From positions 1 through 25,879 of the forward strand of contig CAZCTY010000013.1 of the NCBI GenBank assembly GCA_964501945.1: a DNA stretch of 25,879 nt. Direction: 5' to 3'. The translations under genes and the position numbers were made by a program. Positions 14,324 to 21,932 of the stretch are shown here, in pieces; positions within the stretch are counted from its first letter, which is position 1, and each line of letters opens with the position of its first letter. Under the pieces are notes generated by a model. That model searched no databases, was not told the origin of the DNA, and was given only the letters and a program-made list of their open reading frames with translations. The stretch comes from 21-14-0-10-32-9 sp964501945. Its GTDB lineage: Archaea > Nanobdellota > Nanobdellia > Woesearchaeales > 21-14-0-10-32-9.

Positions 14324-14851
14324 TTAGAAATGGTCGTTTCTCTCTATTATTGTTTTAGCTTTTGATACAAATAATGCCGTTTTTACTCTTATTGTTTCTA
14401 AGTCTTCTTTTTCGTATTTTGTTTTGGTTGAATATGTTGCTTGTTCTCTTTTATTTTTTGTCTCGACATAAGTTTTTAGGTCTTCGTAGTCTAGTAATTG
14501 TGATAATAGTTCTATGTCTTCTTTGTCTAGTTCTTTTTTGTAGTATTCTTTTATTAGAACGCATAGTGTTGCTAAATGGTTTTTTGAGAAGTACTTTTTT
14601 TGGAGTATTAGTGCTAGTGCTGCGTGATAGCAGGCGTAGTAGCATCCGCTTATTGCCCAGTCTTTGAATTCTGTGTTTTTTATTGTGGCTGTGAATCTTT
14701 GGTTGTGTTCTGATTTTTCTAGGTGTCCTTGTATTTCTTGCAGGTTTTTATTTTGAGTTGTTGTTAGAATTTTTTGGTTTTGGTATTTTTTGATTTTTTG
14801 TTCTATTATTTGTTTGTCTTGTAGTAGTTTTTTTAGGTCATGTTCTTTCAT
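14324..14851 (-). CDS. HEPN-domain protein, toxin of a HEPN/MNT module
   Basis: In 175 residues, a Lys/Gln-rich helix (1-45) precedes an all-alpha HEPN domain (about 55-170). The core reads EFKDWAISGCYYACYHAALALILQKKYFSKNH, typical of the PF05168-like group. The later RxxAxY-type motif KREQATYS (134-141) stands in the place of the Rx4-6H ribonuclease motif. In this family the HEPN partner is often an RNase, and the MNT partner blocks it by adding nucleotides to a Tyr near the motif (shown for HepT/MntA systems). Y140 is the equivalent candidate here, by inference. The gene overlaps the MNT gene by 14 nt and has no clear SD, so translational coupling is likely. Confidence 0.82.
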   Translation of the reverse strand: MKEHDLKKLLQDKQIIEQKIKKYQNQKILTTTQNKNLQEIQGHLEKSEHNQRFTATIKNTEFKDWAISGCYYACYHAALALILQKKYFSKNHLATLCVLIKEYYKKELDKEDIELLSQLLDYEDLKTYVETKNKREQATYSTKTKYEKEDLETIRVKTALFVSKAKTIIERNDHF

Positions 14852-15437
14852 TTTTTAGCGTCTCGTAGTATGTTTCTCTGTTCCATATTGGGTAACCTGT
14901 TTCAAGTGCTGATTGTATTACTTTGTCTTGTTTTAGTTTTAGTTCTGTTTTGAAGTCTTCGTATTTTATTTGGAATGTGCTTATTTTTTCTGCGTGTAGT
15001 GCGTTTGCTTCTTGTTCTGCGTTTTTTGTGTTTATTTTTTCGTTCGACACAATTAGTAGGTCTATGTCTGATGTTTTGTTGTATGATTCTTTTGCTGTTG
15101 ATCCAAATAGTATTATGAAAACAGGTTGTTTTTTTAGGTTGTTGATGAATGTTTTTATTGCTTGTTGTTTTATTCTCGGAAGTTTTTCGAATTTTTGTGT
15201 GTCAAACAACGCGAATATTGAGAATATTTCTTGGTTTTGTTTTATGTTTAGTATTTTTTGATTTCCTTGTTTTTTAGATTGTAAGAGACTGTTTTTTTCT
15301 AGTATTTTTATGTATCTGATTATGCTCTGTCCTTCGAGTTTTGTTTTTCTGCTTAGTTCTCTTACATGTATTGGTTTTTTTTCTTCGTAGAATAAGTGGA
15401 GTATTTTTTTTATTCCTGGCTTGAATATCGTTGTCAT
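14838..15437 (-). CDS. MNT nucleotidyltransferase with N-terminal winged helix, antitoxin
   Basis: In 199 residues, a winged helix-turn-helix (about 5-70; HVRELSRKTKLEGQSIIRYIKILEKNSLL) is fused to a minimal nucleotidyltransferase domain (about 100-199). The catalytic pattern is intact: FGSTAKESYNKTSDIDLLIV (111-130), with G112-S113 and the metal-binding D124 and D126. It is the expected antitoxin, acting as nucleotidyltransferase and DNA-binding autorepressor, for the HEPN gene it overlaps. A tandem 21-bp repeat covers its start and the predicted transcription start, a natural operator. TATA is at 15476-15469, giving a leader of only about 9 nt. Contrast the regulator at 2435-2971, which has the same layout but a dead NTase site. 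Confidence 0.88.
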   Translation of the reverse strand: MTTIFKPGIKKILHLFYEEKKPIHVRELSRKTKLEGQSIIRYIKILEKNSLLQSKKQGNQKILNIKQNQEIFSIFALFDTQKFEKLPRIKQQAIKTFINNLKKQPVFIILFGSTAKESYNKTSDIDLLIVSNEKINTKNAEQEANALHAEKISTFQIKYEDFKTELKLKQDKVIQSALETGYPIWNRETYYETLKNERT

Positions 15438-15468
15438 TTTATTAACAATCGTTGTAATTATTTGAACA
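15427..15468. repeat. Tandem 21-bp direct repeat over the antitoxin start, candidate operator
   Basis: Units 15427-15447 and 15448-15468 agree at 17 of 21 positions. Both begin ATCGTTGT and end with an AACA-type sequence. The period equals two helical turns, placing both copies on one DNA face. Unit one contains the ATG of the MNT/winged-helix gene; unit two lies between its TATA box (15469-15476) and the predicted start of transcription (near 15446). Occupancy would block the promoter. Confidence 0.6.
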
Positions 15469-15482
15469 TTTAAATATTTTGC

Positions 15483-15520
15483 TAAAAAAAGAATTTAAAA
15501 AAAGAAAAAGAAAAAAAAGT
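15483..15520 (-). terminator. T-rich terminator after asnS
   Basis: Immediately after the asnS stop codon the minus strand reads as three long T-runs broken by single C or A bases (TTTTTTTTC, TTTTTC, TTTTTTT). Archaeal RNA polymerase terminates at such tracts without needing a hairpin. It separates asnS from the HEPN/MNT operon. Confidence 0.6.
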
Positions 15521-16816
15521 TTATGGCGTCCACCGAGTCATTGTTCTTGGAAATGGTATTGCATCCCTGATGCTGTCGAGTCCACATATCCACATTAGTA
15601 CTCTCTCTGTTCCCACGCCGTAGCCTGAGTGTGGTACGCCTCCGTATCGTCTTAGGTCGAAATACCATTCGTAATCCTTTGTGTCTTCTCCTTCTGCTTC
15701 TAATCTTTGTTTCATGTCTTCTACGTCCATGCTTCTCTCGCTTCCTCCTACGATTTCTGTTCCAAGTTTTGGTGATAGCATGTCAAAGCATAGTGCTTCA
15801 TCTCTTTGTTCTGGGTCTCTTGGTTTGTAGAAACCCATCGCTTCGACTGGGTAATGCGTAACTACTAGTGGCGTATCGAAGTGTTGCATTATGGCTCGCT
15901 CTTCTTCTGTTCTTAGGTCTTTTCCGAATGGGACTTCTATTCCATCTTTTTCTTTAATTATTTTCAGAGCTTCTCTGTATTTTATGGTTGGCCAGTCTTT
16001 CTCTGTCATCTCTATTAGTTTTTGTGGGTCTTGCCCTAGTAGTTTTAGTTCTTCTTCGCATTCTTGTGCGGTTCTTTTTATGCAATATTTTAGTTCACGT
16101 TTTGCGAACTCGCTTACCTCGTGTAGGCCCATCCACGCTGCTTCCATCTCTGCCATCCAGAACTCTGATAAGTGGCGAGAGGTTTTGCTTTTCTCTGCTC
16201 GAAATGTGGGTCCGAAGTTGTATATTTTCTCTAGGGATTGTACTGCTGCTTCTGCGTATAGTTGCCATGTTTGTGCGAGGTATGTTTTCTTATCGTAGTA
16301 TTTTACTTCGAAGACTGTGCTTCCGCCTTCTGATTGGCTTGGTTGTAGTATTGGTGCGTCGAATCTGTGGAATCCTTCTTTTATGAAGAATTCTTCTCTT
16401 GCTTGTACGTATTTGCTTCTTATTTTTAGTATTGCTTGCATTCTTCTTGATCTTATTGAGAGGTGTCTTATGTCAAGTAAGAATTCTGGGCTTTGGTCTT
16501 TTGTTATTGGAAATTTGTCGCTCTCCCCTATTACTTTGAAGTCTTTTACTTTTATTTCATATCCTGTGGGCGCCCTCTCATCTTTTTTTATATCTCCTAT
16601 AATTTCCATTGATGTTTCTACTTGTATCTTCTTTGCTTCTTCGAATTTTTTCTCACCTATTGCTTCTTTTTCGATAACGCATTGTATTATTTGTGTTGAG
16701 TCTCTTAAAACAATGAATTTTAGTTTGTTTGATCCTCGCTCTCTGTGTGTCCATCCTCTTATTTTGATTTCTCCTTCGCCTTTTCGCATTGCTTTTTTTA
16801 TTGATAAATATTCCAT
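15521..16816 (-). CDS. asnS: Asparaginyl-tRNA synthetase
   Basis: This class IIb synthetase charges tRNA-Asn with asparagine. In 431 residues, an OB-fold anticodon-binding domain (about 15-100; IKIRGWTHRERGSNKLKFIVLRDS) is followed by the class II core. Motif 2 is FRAEKSKTSRHLSEF (205-219); the ARS signature GYGVGTERVLMW lies near the C-terminus. The ending IRDAIPFPRTMTRWTP and the segment SRHLSEFWMAEME match AsnRS rather than archaeal AspRS (which has FRAExSxTxRHLxEFTxxDxE and ends LFPRDxxRLxP). If right, this lineage makes Asn-tRNA directly rather than through AspRS plus GatCAB. AGGAGGAG 4 nt before the ATG and TATA TTTTTATAAT (16860-16851) fix the start. It appears monocistronic. Confidence 0.9.
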   Translation of the reverse strand: MEYLSIKKAMRKGEGEIKIRGWTHRERGSNKLKFIVLRDSTQIIQCVIEKEAIGEKKFEEAKKIQVETSMEIIGDIKKDERAPTGYEIKVKDFKVIGESDKFPITKDQSPEFLLDIRHLSIRSRRMQAILKIRSKYVQAREEFFIKEGFHRFDAPILQPSQSEGGSTVFEVKYYDKKTYLAQTWQLYAEAAVQSLEKIYNFGPTFRAEKSKTSRHLSEFWMAEMEAAWMGLHEVSEFAKRELKYCIKRTAQECEEELKLLGQDPQKLIEMTEKDWPTIKYREALKIIKEKDGIEVPFGKDLRTEEERAIMQHFDTPLVVTHYPVEAMGFYKPRDPEQRDEALCFDMLSPKLGTEIVGGSERSMDVEDMKQRLEAEGEDTKDYEWYFDLRRYGGVPHSGYGVGTERVLMWICGLDSIRDAIPFPRTMTRWTP

Positions 16817-16850
16817 TTTTCTCCTCCTAGTTTAGTTTTATTTTCTTTTT

Positions 16851-16860
16851 ATTATAAAAA
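16851..16860 (-). promoter_or_regulatory. TATA box of asnS
   Basis: On the minus strand, TTTTTATAAT is centred about 40 nt before the ATG and predicts transcription from about 16829. The strong AGGAGGAG SD (16828-16821) would then be at the very 5' end of the mRNA, as with the class II aldolase gene. Confidence 0.5.
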
Positions 16861-17048
16861 TTTTTGTTTAAAAAAAAGGTTTTTTAGTTATTGTTAATTA
16901 TTAATATTGTTAGAATTAGGATTATTTGAGAAGTCAAAAGTTGTGTAACTAGTTGTGTGCTCCATCTTTGTTTTTCTCGTTATTTTTTTTGCCATGTTCT
17001 TTTGTAGTTGTGTTATATTTATAAAGTTTTAGGGTTTTCTCGTATGTG

Positions 17049-18173
17049 ATGGTATTTAAAATTGTTCATGAGGATGGTGATGCTCGCGTCGGTGTTTTAG
17101 AGACTAAAAGTGGCAGGGTTGAGACTCCTTTTTTTATGCCTGTTTTAACTAAGGCTACTGGTAAGTATATTACGACTGATGATTATTCTTCTCTTGGCGC
17201 AAGGGCTATTATTTGTAATAGTTTGTTGCTTAGTTTGCGTCCTGGTGTTGATATTATAAAAGATGTTGGGGGAGTTCATAGTTTTATGAATTATGAAGGT
17301 GTTGTTTTTACTGATTGTGGTGGTTTTCAGTCGTCTAGTTCTTTTTTTGAGCGGAAGTCTAAGAAGGGTTTGCATTTTCGTAGTCCTTATGATAATAAGC
17401 GTGTTATTTTAACTCCTGAGAGTATTATGGAGATTCAGTGGGATATTGATTCTGATGTTGCTATGATGCTTGATGATATGTCTGGTTACGACGTTTCTCG
17501 CGAGGAAGCTGAGCTTGCTATGTTGAATACTCATCGTTGGGGTGTTGCGAGTTTGGAGCATCATAAAAAGCTTCGCACCCTCCATAATAAAAAAGATGGT
17601 TCTCGTCAGTTGTTGTTTGGTATTGTTCAAGGTAATTTTTTTTCTGATTTGAGGAGGAAGAGTGCTGAGTTTTTGAGTGGGTTTGATTTTGATGGTTTTG
17701 CGATTGGTGGTGTTGCGATTGGCGAGCCTAAAGAAGACATGTACCTCGCAGTTAAGAGTAGTCTTCCGTATCTTGAAAAAAATAAGGTTAAGTATGTAAT
17801 GGGTCTTGGTAGTCCTGTTGATTTGCTTGAGATGATTGGTCTGGGTGTTGATTGTTTTGATAGTATTTATCCTACTCAGAATGCGCGTCATTCCTCTATT
17901 TTTACTCGTTCAGGTAAATTATATGTTGATAAGGGTCGTTATGCGCAGGATTTTAATCCTATTGAGGAGGATTGTAAGTGTCATACTTGTTTGAATTATT
18001 CTAGGGCTTATTTGCATCATTTAACTAAGATTGGTGAGCCTTCTGCTCATCGTTTGAAGAGTATTCACAATCAGTTTTTTTTGCAAAAGCTCTTTGAGGA
18101 TGTTAGGCTCGCGATTAAAGAGAAGCGTTTTGTTGAATTTAAAGATAGTTTTGTTGAGTCTTGGACTTCTTAG
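17049..18173 (+). CDS. tgt: tRNA-guanine transglycosylase, bacterial (queuine/preQ1) type
   Basis: The family exchanges a guanine in tRNA for a 7-deazaguanine base. The 374 residues are bacterial-sized: there is no PUA extension, which archaeosine TGTs (position 15) normally carry. Numbering from the GTG at 17046: D90 in FTDCGGFQ is the general base (usual DSGGFQ), D272 in DCFDSIYPTQNARH is the nucleophile, and zinc ligands are C310, C312, C315 and H341 (CKCHTC...IHNQFF). GGVAIGE (221-227) matches the bacterial substrate loop GGLAVGE. The pocket LDECT of preQ1 enzymes is LDDMS here (142-146), with Met for Cys. The substrate is therefore uncertain: preQ1, queuine or preQ0 at position 34. TATA TTTATAAA at 17018-17025 predicts a leaderless mRNA. 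GTG 17046 is an alternative start. The gene abuts the convergent GT4 gene. Confidence 0.9.
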   Translation: MVFKIVHEDGDARVGVLETKSGRVETPFFMPVLTKATGKYITTDDYSSLGARAIICNSLLLSLRPGVDIIKDVGGVHSFMNYEGVVFTDCGGFQSSSSFFERKSKKGLHFRSPYDNKRVILTPESIMEIQWDIDSDVAMMLDDMSGYDVSREEAELAMLNTHRWGVASLEHHKKLRTLHNKKDGSRQLLFGIVQGNFFSDLRRKSAEFLSGFDFDGFAIGGVAIGEPKEDMYLAVKSSLPYLEKNKVKYVMGLGSPVDLLEMIGLGVDCFDSIYPTQNARHSSIFTRSGKLYVDKGRYAQDFNPIEEDCKCHTCLNYSRAYLHHLTKIGEPSAHRLKSIHNQFFLQKLFEDVRLAIKEKRFVEFKDSFVESWTS

Positions 18174-19235
18174 TTATTTTTTTATGTGTTCTTTGATTTT
18201 TTTGTGAAAGATTTTTGTTTCGAATTTTTTGGCTTGTGTTTGGCAGGGTTTTTTGTATTTTGTTGGGTTTTGGTTTATTTTTTTTATTGCTTTTATTAGT
18301 TTTTTACTTTCAGGTTTTATTTTGATTCCTGTTCCCTCTATTACTGTTTCTCTGTATCCTCCCTCGTTTGTTGCTATTACTGGTTTTCCTGCGCTCATGG
18401 CTTCTAAAACTGTCATTCCAAAATCTTCGTCTTTGCTTGTTGTTATAAATCCTTTGCAGTTAGAGTAGTATTTTTCTATTTCTTCTTCTTTTATGTGTCC
18501 TAGAAAGTGTATGTTAGGTGTTGCTTCTTTTTTTAGTTTTTTGTAGTATTTGTTTGATATATCTTTTTCGCTGTTCGCGCCTATTACGTATAATTCTTCG
18601 CGGGGCAGTTTTTTGAATGCGTCAACTTGTATGTGTATTCTTTTGTGAGGTGTTATTCTGTTTACTGATAGCCAGTAGTTTTTGTGTTTTTTGTGTTTAT
18701 ATTTTTTTATTGGCGGGTATATTATTGTGGAGTTTCTTTTGTGGTATTTTTTTATTCTGTTTTGTACGTTTTTGGAATTTGCTATTATGTTTTGTACGTA
18801 TTTCATATTTTTTTGTATTGCTTTTTCGTGGATGTATGTCCATAGTAGAAATATTGGTTTTAGCGCCCAAGGGGTTAGTTTGTAAAATGTTTTTTTTGAG
18901 TCGTAAAACATTCTTACAGGGGTGTGCATATAATATGTATTAGGTGTGTGTTTTTTTGCGGCAAACACCGTCCAGTTCCCGCTGAGTATGAAAAAGTCGT
19001 ATTCTTTTTTTATGTTGGCTTTTTTAAAAATTTGTGATGTGTGTATTGCTTTTAGAACTGGTATTTTTGTTGTTTGTTTTAGGAGGTGTATTTTTTGGTT
19101 TGTGATTTTTTTTATTTTCTCTTTGTCTAGGGAAGCTGTGTATATGTCTGCGTTTAGTGCTTTTGCCATCTCTAGTACTAGTTTTTCTCCTCCGCCTATT
19201 GTATCGAAGTAATCGTGGAAGATTGCTATTTTCAT
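18174..19235 (-). CDS. GT4 family glycosyltransferase (first of two paralogues)
   Basis: This retaining GT-B transferase moves a sugar from a nucleotide-sugar to a lipid-linked glycan on the cytosolic face. It has 353 residues, with N-terminal acceptor domain IFHDYFDTIGGGEKLV (5-20, the Gly loop), MHTP (103-106) and C-terminal donor domain. The donor domain has VNRITPHKRI (191-200, the catalytic Lys/Arg region) and the EX7E motif EDFGMTVLE (270-278). LSVNR and GFITTSKDEDFGM are shared almost word for word with the GT4 at 21933-23051, so the two are paralogues. The stop codon is adjacent to that of tgt, with no gap. Its promoter shares a palindromic TATA with the divergent flippase gene. The sugar specificity is unknown. 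Confidence 0.9.
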   Translation of the reverse strand: MKIAIFHDYFDTIGGGEKLVLEMAKALNADIYTASLDKEKIKKITNQKIHLLKQTTKIPVLKAIHTSQIFKKANIKKEYDFFILSGNWTVFAAKKHTPNTYYMHTPVRMFYDSKKTFYKLTPWALKPIFLLWTYIHEKAIQKNMKYVQNIIANSKNVQNRIKKYHKRNSTIIYPPIKKYKHKKHKNYWLSVNRITPHKRIHIQVDAFKKLPREELYVIGANSEKDISNKYYKKLKKEATPNIHFLGHIKEEEIEKYYSNCKGFITTSKDEDFGMTVLEAMSAGKPVIATNEGGYRETVIEGTGIKIKPESKKLIKAIKKINQNPTKYKKPCQTQAKKFETKIFHKKIKEHIKK

Positions 19236-19258
19236 CTCTTTTTTTGTAGAATTAACTA

Positions 19259-19268
19259 AATTTAAATA
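19259..19268. promoter_or_regulatory. Shared palindromic TATA element for divergent GT4 and flippase genes
   Basis: AATTTAAATA lies between two start codons only 55 nt apart (19235 minus, 19291 plus). Its centre is about 27-29 nt from each ATG, so the same element could place transcription starts at both start codons. Both mRNAs would be leaderless. Neither gene has an SD. Confidence 0.5.
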
Positions 19269-19290
19269 GTTTTGGCTTTATCTTAGTTGT

Positions 19291-20511
19291 ATGTTCGGGG
19301 AGATTTTTAAAAATAATTTTTTTATGACTTCTAGTGCTCTGTTTCAGAAAGCCGTGTTTTTTTTCTTAACTATTTTACTTGCAAGATATTTAGGTGTTGA
19401 AGCGTTTGGTGTTTGGAGTTTTATTTTGGCATTTACTGCTACTTTCATGGTTTTTTCTAATATTGGTTTAAATAGGTATGTTATACGGGAAGTTGCTAGG
19501 GATAATTTGAAAAAAGATGTTATCTTGAAAAATCTTATTTATATTAAGTTATTTATTTCTTTGGTTACTTTTTTAGTTTTATCTGTGTCTATTTTCTTGC
19601 TTAGTGGTAATTCTTTGGAAATTGTTGGTATTATTTTGTTGGGTTTTAGTAAGATTTTTGGCACTTTGAGTGGTGCTTATGGTAGTATGTTTATTGCTTT
19701 GAAGAAGTTTTCTGATCATGTTAGAATCAAAGTGGTTAATACTGTTCTTTTGTTTTGTGGTTATGTTTTTGTTCTTTTGTTGGGTTTTGGTATTGTTGAG
19801 TTGCTTCTTGTTACTGTTTTTGTTGAGTTAATTGTTTTGTTTTATTCTATTTTTTTGTGGAAGAAATATGCTTTAAAGAAGCGTTTTAGTTTTGATTTTG
19901 GGCTTGTTAAAAAGATTATTTTTGAATCTTTGCCTTTTGGTATTTTAACTGCTATTAGTTTTATTTATTTTAATATTGATATTCTTTTAATTAGGTATTT
20001 TTTTGAGAGTTTTGAGATTGGTTTGTACACTGTTGCTACTAAGTTAATTTTGGGTATTATTCTAATTCCTGCTACATTTTCTAGGACTCTGTTTCCTTAT
20101 TTGTCTAATTTGAATGCGAAGTCTAAGTCTGAGACTAAGTTGCTTGTTAGAAAGTCTTTGTTTTATAATTTTTTGACTGGTTTAGGTTTGGCTTTGATTG
20201 TGTTTTTTTCTGCTAGTTTTATTATTCGTGTTTTTTTTGGTGATGCGTATAGTGGCAGTGTTGTTGTTTTGAAGATTTTGTCTTTTTTCATTGTTGTTAG
20301 TAGTGTTAATATGGTTTTGAAGACTTATTTGGGCGCTTCTAATAATTTGAAGTTATTTGTTAATATAATGTTGATTGGTATTTTTATTAATCTTGTTTTG
20401 AATTTGTTTTTGTTGCCTTTATTTTACTTATCAGGTGCTGCTATTGCAACCGTGGTATCTGAGGTAATTGTTTTGTTTATGCTTTTGTTTAAGTCTGAGG
20501 TGTTTGTGTGA
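19291..20511 (+). CDS. Wzx/MOP-type polysaccharide flippase
   Basis: The family moves lipid-linked oligosaccharides across the membrane. The 406 residues form about 12 membrane helices. The start matches the family (FFMTSSALFQKAVFFFLTILLARYLGVEAFG, 10-40, where ARYLGxExFGxW is typical), with the conserved GLNRYVIREVAR around 58-69 and RTLFPYLS near 264-271. It is surrounded by glycosyltransferases on both sides, so it likely exports their product for N-glycan, S-layer or capsule. The mRNA is leaderless from the shared TATA. Its stop overlaps the GTG start of a primase-like gene by 4 nt, an unexpected operon partner. Confidence 0.9.
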   Translation: MFGEIFKNNFFMTSSALFQKAVFFFLTILLARYLGVEAFGVWSFILAFTATFMVFSNIGLNRYVIREVARDNLKKDVILKNLIYIKLFISLVTFLVLSVSIFLLSGNSLEIVGIILLGFSKIFGTLSGAYGSMFIALKKFSDHVRIKVVNTVLLFCGYVFVLLLGFGIVELLLVTVFVELIVLFYSIFLWKKYALKKRFSFDFGLVKKIIFESLPFGILTAISFIYFNIDILLIRYFFESFEIGLYTVATKLILGIILIPATFSRTLFPYLSNLNAKSKSETKLLVRKSLFYNFLTGLGLALIVFFSASFIIRVFFGDAYSGSVVVLKILSFFIVVSSVNMVLKTYLGASNNLKLFVNIMLIGIFINLVLNLFLLPLFYLSGAAIATVVSEVIVLFMLLFKSEVFV

Positions 20512-21872
20512 TTAAGAGGTTTCTGTTTGGGATGAGGGAGTTTTTTAGAAATAAGTTATGGTATTATAGGCTTGTTAGGTTTTTAAATAAGGGTAATAGT
20601 ATGAATCGGCGTTCTACTTATAATAATTTGAAAAAGTATTATGAGAGTTGTGATTTGTTTTTGCCTGAGAGTTCTTCTTGGAGACATTTTCGTTTTTTTC
20701 TAATTGGTGGCAGGGTTGTTAAGATTAAGGAGAGGGTTAATTCTAAAGAAAAGCTTAGGCGTTTGTTGTTAAAGTATGTTCCTTTAGATGTTTATTATTC
20801 TCAGTCTTTGTGGGTTAATCCTGTTAATGTGGGTGTTGTTAGTAAGATTCCTTTGTATAATAATTTATTTATTAAAAATGAGGTTCATTTTGATGTTGAT
20901 GATTCTAATTTAAATCGTGCTAGGCTTAAGACTTTGGATTTGGTTTTTGTTTTGAAAGATCTTGGTTTTAAGATTAAAAGTATTCGTTTTAGTGGTAGTA
21001 AGGGTTTTCATGTTGTTATTCATTATGATGATGATTTGTGTATTTCTGATCCTTTTTTGAGGGAGAGGGAAGTTCAGCTTAGGAGGAAGAGGCTTTTGAA
21101 TAAGGTTAAAAAGCGTGGGGGGGAGTTGAATAAAAAAATATGTGTTGATGAAAATATTACTCTAAATACTCGTGGTATTATTAGGTTGCCTGGTACTGTT
21201 AATTCTAAATCTGGTTTTGTTTGTAGTGTTATAAGCGAGAATGATTTAAAAAAGCCTGTTAAAGAATTATTAAGCGGTATTCACAAAGTTCCTGTGAGGC
21301 CTGTTGGTGGGGAGCTTGGTGTTCTTAAAAAGATTAGGGTTTATTTGGATAGGTCTTCCTCTTCTAATTTGTCTTATAATTCTATGTTTTTGTCTAATTT
21401 AGTTAATGGTACTCGGCGTAATTTTGTTTTGTTTTTGCATTATAAAAGGATGCCTTTAGATTTTTTGGTTTCTGAATTGGAGCGGTTGCAGGATTTGTAT
21501 TCTTTAAGGCAATTGTTTGTTTTTAAATATCGTTTAAAAGATGAGTATTTTGTTATTTGTCCTCAGTTATTTGATGAGGTTAGGCTTAAAAAGATTTTGA
21601 GGAGTAGTGTTGCTTGTAATAAAAAGTCAAGTTTGTGTTCTCCTTTTTATTATTTTGATTTTTCTAAGGCTGTTTTTTTGAGGGTTTTAAATAAGGATGT
21701 TGGTAGAGATTTTTTTGTGAGCAAGAGTCATATGTTTGTTTTGAAGAAGTTATCTGGCAAGGAATTATTTTTTTGTGGTTTGGCTGGTTTTAAAAAGCCC
21801 TTAGTTTATGAAGTTTCTGTTGTTAAGGGCAAGATAAAAAAGAAAAATTTATTAAGTGATGATTTGTTTTAG
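20508..21872 (+). CDS. PriS-like archaeo-eukaryotic primase, divergent, third carboxylate replaced
   Basis: This family makes RNA or DNA primers for replication. In 454 residues the AEP core is clear: HFDVDD (127-132, metal-binding D129 and D131), IRFSGSKGFHVVI (159-171, the SGxxGxH nucleotide motif with H168) and DENITLNTRGIIRLPGTVNSKSG (214-236), which parallels the PriS segment DxxVTxDxxRLIRLPGSLHGKTG. In PriS the Asp after VTx is the third catalytic carboxylate; here it is N220 (AAT, 21165-21167). D214 remains nearby. The usual zinc-finger insertion is not evident. Residues 260-454 match nothing I recognise and could be a fused PriL-like part. Start GTG 20508 overlaps the flippase stop by 4 nt. 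It may be the chromosomal primase of a reduced genome or a derived AEP protein. Confidence 0.78.
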   Translation: MIKRFLFGMREFFRNKLWYYRLVRFLNKGNSMNRRSTYNNLKKYYESCDLFLPESSSWRHFRFFLIGGRVVKIKERVNSKEKLRRLLLKYVPLDVYYSQSLWVNPVNVGVVSKIPLYNNLFIKNEVHFDVDDSNLNRARLKTLDLVFVLKDLGFKIKSIRFSGSKGFHVVIHYDDDLCISDPFLREREVQLRRKRLLNKVKKRGGELNKKICVDENITLNTRGIIRLPGTVNSKSGFVCSVISENDLKKPVKELLSGIHKVPVRPVGGELGVLKKIRVYLDRSSSSNLSYNSMFLSNLVNGTRRNFVLFLHYKRMPLDFLVSELERLQDLYSLRQLFVFKYRLKDEYFVICPQLFDEVRLKKILRSSVACNKKSSLCSPFYYFDFSKAVFLRVLNKDVGRDFFVSKSHMFVLKKLSGKELFFCGLAGFKKPLVYEVSVVKGKIKKKNLLSDDLF

Positions 21873-21932
21873 TTATTTGCTCGAATGATTTGCTTTTATT
21901 GCAAAGATGATTTTTGACAGGAACATGTTTTT

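Noticed and set aside
17145..17891. Minus-strand frames of 76 and 160 residues inside tgt
   Set aside because: They are Thr/Asn/Lys-rich antisense shadows. tgt has all catalytic and zinc residues on the plus strand.
21889..21905. TTTGC/GCAAA hairpin between the primase and second GT4 genes as a terminator
   Set aside because: The stem is only 5 bp and the T-run behind it is short, so it is little better than chance in this AT-rich spacer.
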